From UMGS1696 sp964430105 (lineage in GTDB: Bacteria > Bacillota > Clostridia > Oscillospirales > CAG-272), in NCBI GenBank assembly GCA_964430105.1, contig CAYSEF010000036.1:1-20445 (forward strand): a stretch of 20,445 nt of DNA, written 5' to 3'. Position 1 is the stretch's first letter, and each line of letters starts with the position of its first letter. The translations under genes and the position numbers were made by a program. The notes under the pieces were generated by a model, which saw only the letters and a list, made by a program, of their open reading frames with translations, searched no databases and was not told where the DNA came from. This document shows, one piece after another, positions 13,717 to 20,445 of the stretch.

Positions 13717-15530
13717 ATGCCAAAGCAAAATCAACCTAAGCAAACTTGAAGTCGCATCATTCGCAACAATGCCTATATGATGAAAATTATTTTGAAGATC
13801 GCTCCGGAACTGTGTTTTACACTCCCACTGCAGAGCGTGTTATATTCAGTCATTAACTTTATCACTGAAGTATGGATGTTGCAGTATATCATCAATGGTT
13901 TCCAAAGCGGTATGGAGCCCATGCACATTATCCTCATGCTTATTGAAACATATGCTGTTGTATTCCTGTTTTATATGCTGTGCAGTTGGTATGACAACCT
14001 GCGTTCTCCTGTTCTGTATCTCAAACTTGAAGAGTACATTCAAAAATGAATCTTTGTAAAGAATCTGGAGGTAGAATTGAGCTGTTATGAAGACAAAGAA
14101 TTCTACGACAGATATGTGAAGGCTGCAGGAGATATGCTGAATCGGGTACATACAGTGCTGAACAACCTGATAAACCTGATATGGCAGATCGTAAATCTAT
14201 GTATGTTCTCCTTCTTTGTGATTACAATAGACCCATGGCTGCTGGTGTTTGTGGTTTACTGGTAGTGGTAGAAGTGACGCTTGGAAAAAGAAAAAATGCC
14301 GTATGGCATGAATTTGAAACAAAGCGTCATGTGGAAGAACGTCAGCGTGATTACACGAGACATACATTCTATCTGGCGGATTTTGCTAAGGAAATGCGAC
14401 TTATCAATATATATAAGGTCATGCTGGAACGGTTCCGTACATCCGTACAGAATATCATTTCCTATACTCATAAATATGGGTGGAAGGCAGCTGCGCTGGA
14501 TTATATTATCAACGAATGCATGGAAGTGCTGTCATGTATGGGAGATATACTGTACGCAGTATATCAGACACTGGTTACCGGCAACATGGGATACGGAGAT
14601 TGTCTGGTTGTTATCAACTCTATTGAGAGCTTGATCTATATAGTAGCCAATACCGGCGATGCATTCATGGCATTTCATCAGAACTCTTTGTACATCGACA
14701 CCATCCGGGAATATCTGGATTATGAACCCAAGGTTATAGGCGGTGACAAGCAGGTTCCAGACCTCGATGAAATACGATTTGAGAACGTTTCTTTTGCTTA
14801 TGATGGAGCAGAATCGGAATTTCTCACGAATGTAGATCTGAGCCTTCGCAGGGGAGAAAAGATTGCAATCGTCGGTTATAATGGTGCTGGAAAGTCAACC
14901 TTCATCAAACTACTGCTCCATCTGTATAACCCTACATCCGGACGAATCACATGGAATGGCATTAATCTACAGGAATTTTCAAAAGAAAGTTACCGCAATA
15001 CTGCCGTTGCCGTATTCCAGGATTATCAGATATTTGCTGCATCTCTGGCAGAGAATGTATTGGCAGACAAGTATCGGGAGGAACTTGAGTATATTACCAC
15101 CGATGCGCTGCGAGACGCAACATTTTCCGAGCGCTTGGCAGATATGGAAAATGGTATCCATACGCCGCTGACCAGAGAATTTTCGGAAAATGGTGTAAAC
15201 CTATCTGGCGGTGAATCTCAGAAAGTCGCTATTGCCCGTGCATTCGCTCAGTCCAGAATGCAGAACAGTGAGGTCATCATTATGGATGAGCCTTCATCTG
15301 CACTGGATCCTATGGCAGAATACGAACTGAATCGAACCATATTGGAATACACTGGAGATAAAACGGTTATCTTCATCAGCCACCGGCTGTCTACCACACG
15401 AATGGCAGATAGGATCTTTATGTTCGATAATGGCCGCTTGATTGAAACAGGTTCTCATGAGGAATTGATGGAGTTGGATGGAAAATATGCGGAGATGTTT
15501 CGGATGCAGGCTGAGAAATATAGATTATAA
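13717..15530 (+). pseudogene. Half-size ABC exporter (membrane domain plus ATPase), two in-frame TGAs and one frameshift
   Basis: The restored protein of about 604 residues has an N-terminal membrane domain and a C-terminal ATPase domain, the plan of peptide, lantibiotic or drug exporters. ATG 13717 follows a perfect ribosome site. A TGA at 13747 (KQT-stop-SRIIRNN; tryptophan would fit) and another at 14047 (YIQK-stop-IFVKNLEVELSCYEDKEF; arginine would fit) interrupt it. A one-base loss near 14257-14262 shifts the frame from LLVFVV to VVVEVTLGKRKNAVW. The ATPase part is whole: Walker A NGAGKST (near 14881), signature LSGGESQK (from 15201), Walker B VIIMDEPSSALDP (from about 15274) and the H-loop ISHRLS. 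Half-transporters of this type usually act as pairs, but no partner is present. It is not functional as written. Confidence 0.82.
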
Positions 15531-15613
15531 TTATGTTTTTTGTGAAAACAGTATTGGCAAAGAATGCAGAATTTTTCAATGCATTTTCAGTGAGCGACAA
15601 TAGATTTCTATTG

Positions 15614-15754
15614 TTACTGTTGTGTGGTGTTTTTTAAGTGCAAATATTCAGCAATAACTTTTTTGATATTGTTTTCGGAGGTAGAAAAGATCCGTTGTTT
15701 TTTTGTGAAGTAGTGGGGCACCTTTCCGTTATAGTGGGGGTGTTTCTTCGGCAT
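15614..15754 (-). CDS. Possible 46-residue basic peptide
   Basis: ATG at 15754 opens a frame (MPKKHPHYNGKVPHYFTKKQ...) ending at 15614. It is basic and His/Tyr-rich, with no recognised family and no good ribosome site. Further upstream on the minus strand GGAGGTGGT near 15878-15886 precedes another open frame that begins with ATA and encodes GYRRLFIIRGFEYVSMK. Together these may be a decayed mobile-element gene. The gap 15531-15888 otherwise shows only a weak seven-bp hairpin (15597-15614). Confidence 0.2.
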   Translation of the reverse strand: MPKKHPHYNGKVPHYFTKKQRIFSTSENNIKKVIAEYLHLKNTTQQ

Positions 15755-15891
15755 CATGGAACGAAACGCCGTGCAGGTGTGGGAGAGAGAGCGATTTTTG
15801 CACAGCGCAGCTAGTTTTCATGCTGACATATTCAAATCCTCGTATAATGAATAAGCGTCTATAGCCTATGTATACCACCTCCAAATAAAAA

Positions 15892-15916
15892 CAGACTGCT
15901 CAAAAGCAACAGTCTG
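15892..15916 (-). terminator. Terminator, best oriented for the minus-strand cassette
   Basis: CAGACTG (15892-15898) and CAGTCTG (15910-15916) form the stem. Read leftwards the stem is followed by TTTTTATTT, and read rightwards by CCTTTT. It lies 80 bases after the last gene of the minus-strand cassette. Confidence 0.7.
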
Positions 15917-15996
15917 CCTTTTACAAATGACCTCAATCTTTGTACATATAGAGGACAAATCTATCCGCGTATATGAAATAGAGTTATGATTAAAAA

Positions 15997-16584
15997 TTAT
16001 GTGTCAGTATCGATTGCAGCATATTTGTTTCCCAATACAGAGCTCAAATCTGTACTGGTTTCTTGATAAATTTGTCCACCAAAGAATGAGAGAATTATCA
16101 TTTCAATGCTCTGAGCAGTTACGACTCTGTATTTCAAGAAATATAACAATGATTCTGCAAAGCTTTTAATTCCTACACTATCTCGTTCGAGAATGTATTT
16201 CTTTTCATCAGAAGAAATGAAATCCAGTATATAAGCCATAACAAACAATTCATTAGCATAAATTAAATCTTTATCTGGAACGAGAACTTGTATAGGTTTT
16301 CTTCGTAATAGCCAATATGATGTATATGAAACGACCTTTATAGCGTTTATATGCTCAACTTTATGAAAGATCTTTAATCTACTAATATCCTCAAAATAAT
16401 CAATTAAGGCGTATCCAAGAATCAACTCATTAAAGACAACCTTATTCTCTATTTGAGAATCACTTATATATTTATTTATGTCCTCGGACAATGAGATAAA
16501 TCGATCTTTGAACTTATTATTCTTTTCACAATAATCATCGAGTATTTCAAATGGTATCCTGTGTTCAGAATGAATATTATCCAT
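15997..16584 (-). CDS. Hypothetical 195-residue protein, third gene of the minus-strand cassette
   Basis: The protein has no signal peptide or clear membrane helix and is predicted to be mostly helical, with segments such as VVFNELILGYALIDYFEDIS and ANELFVMAYILDFISSDEKK. It ends STDLSSVLGNKYAAIDTDT. The start at 16584 follows AGGGG nine bases upstream. The gap to the preceding gene is only five bases, so it is in one operon with the two small membrane proteins. No family is recognised, and no catalytic motif could be picked out. Confidence 0.65.
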   Translation of the reverse strand: MDNIHSEHRIPFEILDDYCEKNNKFKDRFISLSEDINKYISDSQIENKVVFNELILGYALIDYFEDISRLKIFHKVEHINAIKVVSYTSYWLLRRKPIQVLVPDKDLIYANELFVMAYILDFISSDEKKYILERDSVGIKSFAESLLYFLKYRVVTAQSIEMIILSFFGGQIYQETSTDLSSVLGNKYAAIDTDT

Positions 16585-16589
16585 AATAA

Positions 16590-16919
16590 TTATTCCCCTA
16601 ACTCTCTGAGCATTTGAATTCTTTTAGGAGACAATGACTCACAAAATTGCTTTGATTGAATTTTGTCATCGTAGTTATTTCCTTTGTTTACTAAAACATG
16701 AATAAGTACATATGAAGACTGCATCAAAGCGATAAAAGCCAAAGCTTTGTTTTGTACATTTGAGTCATTCTGTAATATGCTTAGGAACTCTTCAATTTTA
16801 CCGAAATCGACTATCTCATAAGATCTCTTGCTGGATTTATAATCCCTAAATATTTTTATTGTATGGTATATAACCAATATAATGCCAATTATCGATAAAA
16901 TTATGGCAAGTGTTTTCAT
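16590..16919 (-). CDS. Small protein with an N-terminal membrane anchor, second gene of the cassette
   Basis: The 109-residue protein begins with a single strong membrane helix (MKTLAIILSIIGIILVIYHT) followed by a basic stretch (RDYKSSKRSYE) and a helical cytosolic domain ending SPKRIQMLRELGE. The helix could also be an uncleaved signal anchor. The ribosome site GAGGGG is close upstream. It is ten bases after the first cassette gene and five before the third. No family is recognised. Confidence 0.65.
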   Translation of the reverse strand: MKTLAIILSIIGIILVIYHTIKIFRDYKSSKRSYEIVDFGKIEEFLSILQNDSNVQNKALAFIALMQSSYVLIHVLVNKGNNYDDKIQSKQFCESLSPKRIQMLRELGE

Positions 16920-16929
16920 GTAGAACCCC

Positions 16930-17187
16930 TCATTTTGTTTTTTTGATTTTTCGAATATACTTAAATGATCCTAAAACGATCGTGATAATTAAGTAAATGG
17001 TACAGCCAATTCCGCCGGAAGATATGTTATTGTAGGCAATTATGGCTTCTTCTTGTGTTTTCTTTGTAGTTAACTCCTGAATGAGGGATGTATATTCATG
17101 GGCAGAAGATAAGCTATAAATTGCTACACCTAAAATAATAAAAGATATATTCAGAAGCCACATAATCAACAAGGATGAACCTATCAT
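16930..17187 (-). CDS. Small two-helix membrane protein, first gene of the cassette
   Basis: This 85-residue protein has membrane helices at about residues 5-26 and 57-75, joined by a charged, Thr/Glu-rich loop (SLIQELTTKKTQEEA), and a very basic tail (RKIKKTK). The ATG at 17187 lies within sequence shared with the truncated Ldh2 gene on the other strand and has a poor ribosome site. An internal ATG at 17163 could be the original start, near the apparent breakpoint. No promoter is evident, so the native one may have been lost. Together with the next two genes it forms a tight operon of unknown function. Confidence 0.55.
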   Translation of the reverse strand: MIGSSLLIMWLLNISFIILGVAIYSLSSAHEYTSLIQELTTKKTQEEAIIAYNNISSGGIGCTIYLIITIVLGSFKYIRKIKKTK

Positions 17188-17674
17188 TTCAGACTTTTCT
17201 ACTGCTGCTATGACTTATGGCGATTTAATGCTTGCTGTAAAGGAAAGAAGAGAAGTACCATATGGTATTGTACTGGATAGCGATGGTAAGCCATCACATG
17301 ATCCTGATGATGCTAATAATGGATGCCAACTTCCGATGGCTGAACATAAAGGATATGCATTAGGGCTTGCAGTTGAAGTATTAGCTGGTTTATTTATTGG
17401 AGCAAAGGCCGGTAAGGATGCTGTTGAGGGTTCTGATGGTATAATTATGCTAGCATTTAGCCCAGATTTATTTGCCTCACAGGAGCAGTATCTTGATAAT
17501 TTGACAGCTCTAATTAAAGAAATAAAGAATTCGTCGTTTGCGTTTGGATCTTCTGAAATCCGTATACCAGGTGAGAATAGTGTTAAGAAAATAAAAGCAG
17601 GGTATGAATTAGGAATATGCGAGTTGCCTGATGTTGTTTATCAAGAGTTACTGGCACTTAAAGATATAACATAA
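17177..17674 (+). pseudogene. Ldh2-family malate/lactate/ureidoglycolate dehydrogenase, C-terminal fragment
   Basis: Homology begins near 17177 with PIISDFSTAAMTYGDLM and continues with YGIVLDSDGKPSHDPDDA, LPMAEHKGYALGLAVEVLAG and EIRIPGENSVKK. These are the C-terminal landmarks of the Ldh2 family of NAD(P)-dependent 2-hydroxyacid dehydrogenases, which are normally about 330-360 residues. Only about 165 remain. The N-terminal half, with most of the cofactor-binding region, is replaced by the oppositely oriented cassette. An internal ATG at 17210 could yield a 154-residue product. The stop at 17672-17674 touches the asparaginase ATG at 17675, so the two were cotranscribed. Confidence 0.75.
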
Positions 17675-18646
17675 ATGAAAGACTTATATATTAATAGATT
17701 TCGCGGTAATGTAATCGAGACGAAACATCGAGTACATGCAGTAGTAATCTGCGATAATAAAATTTTATTGCAGTGTGGTAATATAAATCTAAATATACCT
17801 ATGAGGTCTGCAGCAAAGTCATTTATGGTATGCCGACAAATTGCTTTATGCAATAAATGTGGGATTCAACTTTCCGATGCCCAACTCTCTCTTATGGTCA
17901 GTTCGCATAATGGTGAAGTTGAGCATAGGAACACAGTAAAATCTATTCTTCAATTAACAAGCTGTAAAGTCAAAGATTTGCATTGCGGCACACACCTTCC
18001 TTTTTTTGATTGGTTATACGATGAGTATTTTGAAGAAAAAGATTTAACGAAACGGCAACTATTTCACAACTGTTCGGGGAAACATGCTGGTATGCTTTTA
18101 TTAGCGACACTTATAGGGAGTAATAAATATAATTATTGGGATGTTAATCATCCAGTACAACAAATGATAATTAAATCTGTGAAAGAAATACTTGAAATTT
18201 CAGAACATGATTTATTTTCATTAGCTTGGGATGGTTGTGGAGTCCCTACATATTGTATTTCTTTGAAAAATATTGCACATGGTTATCAACAGTTGTATAA
18301 AGACGTGCGACTTAAACCAGTTGTATCAGCCGTTATGAATGAACCTTATATGATTGCTGGTAGAGATCGTGTTGAGACAGATATTATACGCCATTGTAAT
18401 TATTTTGCTAAAAGTGGATCAGATGGCATTTTTTGTGTATCAATTCCCAATAATAATATTAGCGTTGCTTCAAAAGTTGAAGACGGAAATGATGATGCAG
18501 CAGAATCGGCAATTATTGAGATTCTTTCTAAACTCAATTTATTAACATCAGAGCAAGAAATAGTGCTTGACGACTATAGATTCTTGAAAATCTACACTTC
18601 AACCAGAGTTCAAGCAGGCCAACTTTCTCCAGAATGGACAAGCTGA
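17675..18646 (+). CDS. L-asparaginase II family protein
   Basis: This 323-residue protein has the landmarks of the asparaginase II family (PF06089 type): RSAAKS (44-49), SSHNGE (76-81), FHNCSGKHAGML (130-141), WDGCGVPTY (185-193) and AGRDRVET. Such enzymes hydrolyse asparagine to aspartate and ammonia, although many members are uncharacterised. The gene begins immediately after the stop of the Ldh2 fragment with no space for an independent ribosome site, so it depends on upstream translation. A dehydrogenase/amidohydrolase pair suggests use of an amide or hydroxyacid compound. The C-terminus (STRVQAGQLSPEWTS) appears complete. With the upstream gene truncated, its promoter may be lost. Confidence 0.8.
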   Translation: MKDLYINRFRGNVIETKHRVHAVVICDNKILLQCGNINLNIPMRSAAKSFMVCRQIALCNKCGIQLSDAQLSLMVSSHNGEVEHRNTVKSILQLTSCKVKDLHCGTHLPFFDWLYDEYFEEKDLTKRQLFHNCSGKHAGMLLLATLIGSNKYNYWDVNHPVQQMIIKSVKEILEISEHDLFSLAWDGCGVPTYCISLKNIAHGYQQLYKDVRLKPVVSAVMNEPYMIAGRDRVETDIIRHCNYFAKSGSDGIFCVSIPNNNISVASKVEDGNDDAAESAIIEILSKLNLLTSEQEIVLDDYRFLKIYTSTRVQAGQLSPEWTS

Positions 18647-18733
18647 CGAAATTAACAATATTGCACATCAGCCATATATATTTTTTAGATTAAATCGGAG
18701 TGTTACAGACTAAACGATGATAGGAAGTTGACC

Positions 18734-20098
18734 ATGATTTTAGAATATGCAAGAACAGATCGTATGAATGAGATTGAGAGAAAAACAATTATTGAATCAA
18801 TATGTGATGGCTTTGTTAATGCTGGTCAACACAAAATTGTTTTTAGTCTTTTCGGTAATAGCGGAGTCGGAAAATCATATATTTGTAAATCTATCTACAA
18901 TAGTGCATTGATTGTGCCTGAAAAAAACAAGGTATTAATTGATTTTAATCACATAGTTAATAATAATACTCCTGGTATTATTCAAACAATTATAACCAAG
19001 TTTGGATATGGATGTTTTTATAACACACAAAAGCAACTGGATAAATATTTTAAATCGGTGGACGCCAGTAAAACCGAATGTCTTACAAAGTGTGTAGACG
19101 ATTTTGTTGAGGAACTAAATCAATTTGCAAATAATTATGGTCGTGTGCTTCTTATATTTGACACTTTTGAGGCGATTTCTACTAACGCAGAAACGAACGG
19201 GTTTAAGCAAATTCTTGAGACTACAAATAACAATATTAGCTTTTTGATTGCTGGGATTAAAAAAGTAGATTTCTACAAATGCACTACACTTCATGTAAGT
19301 GGTTTTAATGAAACAGAAATAAATGAATACTTAATTAGCAGAAATTCTAGAATGAAAACCGTGTTAAAAAAACATGGAGCGTTACTTTTATCTCAAATTC
19401 GTAAATTTACTGATGATGGAAATCCAATTCTATGTGGATTAGTATCAGATTGGCTTTTGCATTGTCATGATCTCAATGCACAAATTATTTATCTTCTTAG
19501 CTCAAAAGAAGCTTCACGGAAGCATCTGATTAACTGGATAAGTGATCTTGATTCTGATTTATGTACAACGATGAGAATCACAGCATTTTTTAATGATCGC
19601 ATGACCACTAGACTTTTAAGCCTATTGTCTGGAATGGATAATATGCAATCAAAGGATTGCCTTTCAAGAATGAGCGAATATAGTTTTGTAAAGTCCTTTT
19701 CAGAAGAATTCGATTCTGAACCTCAAATCGTTTTACATGATATTGTTGCGAAATTAATTCGAGAAAATTTTCCTTTTCCGCCAGATCAACTACGTTCTTT
19801 TGCAGAAAAAGCTGTTATTGTTTATGATCAAATGATTTTTGAGGATAAAACCAATACTGAGGTATTTCGTCTTGAACAATCTTTGCGAGTTGAGAAAGTA
19901 ATGTGCATGGTTAGAAATGGTCAATACAATGACGCATTTATTATGTTCGATAACGAAATTCTTGACGGAATTGATGTCTTTAATTATGGGTTTATCGATC
20001 AACTTATCAACGAAATAGAAAGTTATCTGAATATTAAGAATGAGTTTGTTTCACAAACCCAAAAAGAAGATAAGTTAAAGTGGGAATATATGCTATAA
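18734..20098 (+). CDS. STAND-like P-loop NTPase, probably truncated at the C-terminus
   Basis: The ATG at 18734 follows AGGAAG by six bases. The 454-residue protein has Walker A GNSGVGKS (residues 41-48), Walker B LLIFDTFE (139-146) and SFLIAG as a sensor-like strand. A GNP motif follows in DGNPILCGLVSDWLL, and then a winged-helix-like region (PQIVLHDIVAKLIRENF). This is the NTPase plus winged-helix plan of STAND proteins, used as signal switches in regulation, conflict and defence. There is no N-terminal effector domain. The C-terminal repeats that usually sense ligand seem to begin (NGQYNDAFIMFDNEI) and then end at KLKWEYML, where sequence composition changes. No partner gene is obvious. 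It could be a defence gene cut by an element insertion. Confidence 0.65.
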   Translation: MILEYARTDRMNEIERKTIIESICDGFVNAGQHKIVFSLFGNSGVGKSYICKSIYNSALIVPEKNKVLIDFNHIVNNNTPGIIQTIITKFGYGCFYNTQKQLDKYFKSVDASKTECLTKCVDDFVEELNQFANNYGRVLLIFDTFEAISTNAETNGFKQILETTNNNISFLIAGIKKVDFYKCTTLHVSGFNETEINEYLISRNSRMKTVLKKHGALLLSQIRKFTDDGNPILCGLVSDWLLHCHDLNAQIIYLLSSKEASRKHLINWISDLDSDLCTTMRITAFFNDRMTTRLLSLLSGMDNMQSKDCLSRMSEYSFVKSFSEEFDSEPQIVLHDIVAKLIRENFPFPPDQLRSFAEKAVIVYDQMIFEDKTNTEVFRLEQSLRVEKVMCMVRNGQYNDAFIMFDNEILDGIDVFNYGFIDQLINEIESYLNIKNEFVSQTQKEDKLKWEYML

Positions 20099-20099
20099 T

Positions 20100-20111
20100 G
20101 TGTGTACACAC
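20100..20111. promoter_or_regulatory. 12-bp palindrome upstream of the DUF6061-like gene
   Basis: GTGTGTACACAC is a perfect palindrome. It directly follows TATAAT (20093-20098), the likely -10 box of the next gene, so a bound regulator would block transcription start. No good -35 box is seen. Confidence 0.4.
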
Positions 20112-20134
20112 CAACATAGGTGGAGGTATGGCAG

Positions 20135-20383
20135 ATGAAAAAGCTATTGTCTTGTGCATTCAATATGGATAGCGGTTGCGTGGAGCTGAAGTTCAACGAT
20201 GGCAGCATGATCGCCATTAACTGCACTGCCGTGGGAAACGAAGTTGCCGACAATATGTACCAGCGCTCAGAGTTGGACTATCTGGTCTACAACGATCCGC
20301 TGGCGTATGCCGACCTCGTGCTGAACGGTGACCCGGAAGCGTACCTCAAGGCGGTCACTGAGTATAAGCCTTTTGACGAATAG
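20135..20383 (+). CDS. DUF6061-like small protein
   Basis: This 82-residue protein (MKKLLSCAFNMDSGCVELKF..., ending TEYKPFDE) matches my recollection of the DUF6061 family, small acidic proteins common in integrated elements of gut Clostridia. Its function is unknown. The ATG at 20135 has TGGAGG at 20121-20126, eight bases upstream. An in-frame upstream GTG at 20120 is less likely. The coding sequence is visibly richer in G and C than the genes to its left, which fits a different origin. The next gene starts nine bases after its stop. Confidence 0.7.
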   Translation: MKKLLSCAFNMDSGCVELKFNDGSMIAINCTAVGNEVADNMYQRSELDYLVYNDPLAYADLVLNGDPEAYLKAVTEYKPFDE

Positions 20384-20392
20384 GAGATGCTT

Positions 20393-20445
20393 ATGAGCGA
20401 CATTGAAATCATTGTTAAAGGTTTTTGCCGTGAGAACGGCTTATC
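20393..20445 (+). CDS. Start of an unidentified gene, cut by the window end
   Basis: ATG at 20393 has AGGAG at 20382-20386 six bases upstream; an in-frame ATG at 20387 is too close to that site. The 17 visible residues read MSDIEIIVKGFCRENGL. They are too few to identify, but the spacing indicates an operon with the DUF6061-like gene. Confidence 0.5.
   Translation, partial: MSDIEIIVKGFCRENGL

Noticed and set aside
10996..14049. Possible reassignment of TGA as a sense codon
   Set aside because: All three in-frame stops in the ABC genes are TGA, but TGA also ends intact genes at sensible places (6374, 8271, 12381, 13274, 18646), and frameshifts and a deletion accompany the TGAs. Decay is simpler.

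Overview
The window looks like accessory chromosome of a low-G+C Gram-positive anaerobe, most likely a gut member of class Clostridia (Bacillota). This is inferred from AGGAGG-type ribosome binding sites, sigma-A promoters, an AgrB peptidase, an IreB-like protein, a LURP-one/EcsC pair, a type II asparaginase and a DUF6061-like protein. No rRNA, tRNA or CRISPR array was found. Much of the window is a patchwork of cargo genes, truncated genes and mobile-element remnants. Many genes carry single-base frameshifts or in-frame TGA codons.

Left part (1-3606): a 5'-partial LURP-one-related gene and an EcsC-family gene, each broken by an apparent one-base deletion. Next come a four-helix membrane protein, a long hairpin, and a lipoprotein followed by a frameshifted secreted protein. 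A strong bidirectional terminator (3565-3606) closes this part. From about 3607 to 4669 the minus strand holds the remains of an integrated element: a near-consensus promoter, a three-way-junction RNA, a short leader ORF running into an attenuator-like terminator, a small ORF, and a truncated YqaJ-type recombinase.

Middle part (4900-7750): a compact operon with its own promoter and terminator encodes a DUF4143 AAA ATPase, a zinc-ribbon protein and an IreB-like protein. A small two-HTH gene then runs head-on into an agrB gene that has no visible agrD. Between agrB and a divergent 99-residue ORF lies an array of six GGGATA-type motifs spaced about 20-21 bp apart.

Secretion locus (8443-15530): a small secreted protein, a beta-propeller-like lipoprotein with a Cys/His motif, a large duplicated ABC permease (broken), its ATPase, and a half-size export ABC transporter (broken). 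A hairpin with a group II intron 5' fragment directly 3' of it lies between the two transporters. The arrangement suggests production, export or immunity for a small secreted protein, now decaying.

Right part (15614-20445): a tight three-gene minus-strand cassette of unknown proteins abuts a truncated Ldh2-family dehydrogenase gene. That gene is directly followed by an asparaginase II gene. A STAND-like P-loop NTPase, probably cut short at its C-terminus, follows. The last 300 bases are visibly more G+C-rich and carry a DUF6061-like gene and the start of another gene, so an element boundary is likely near 20100.
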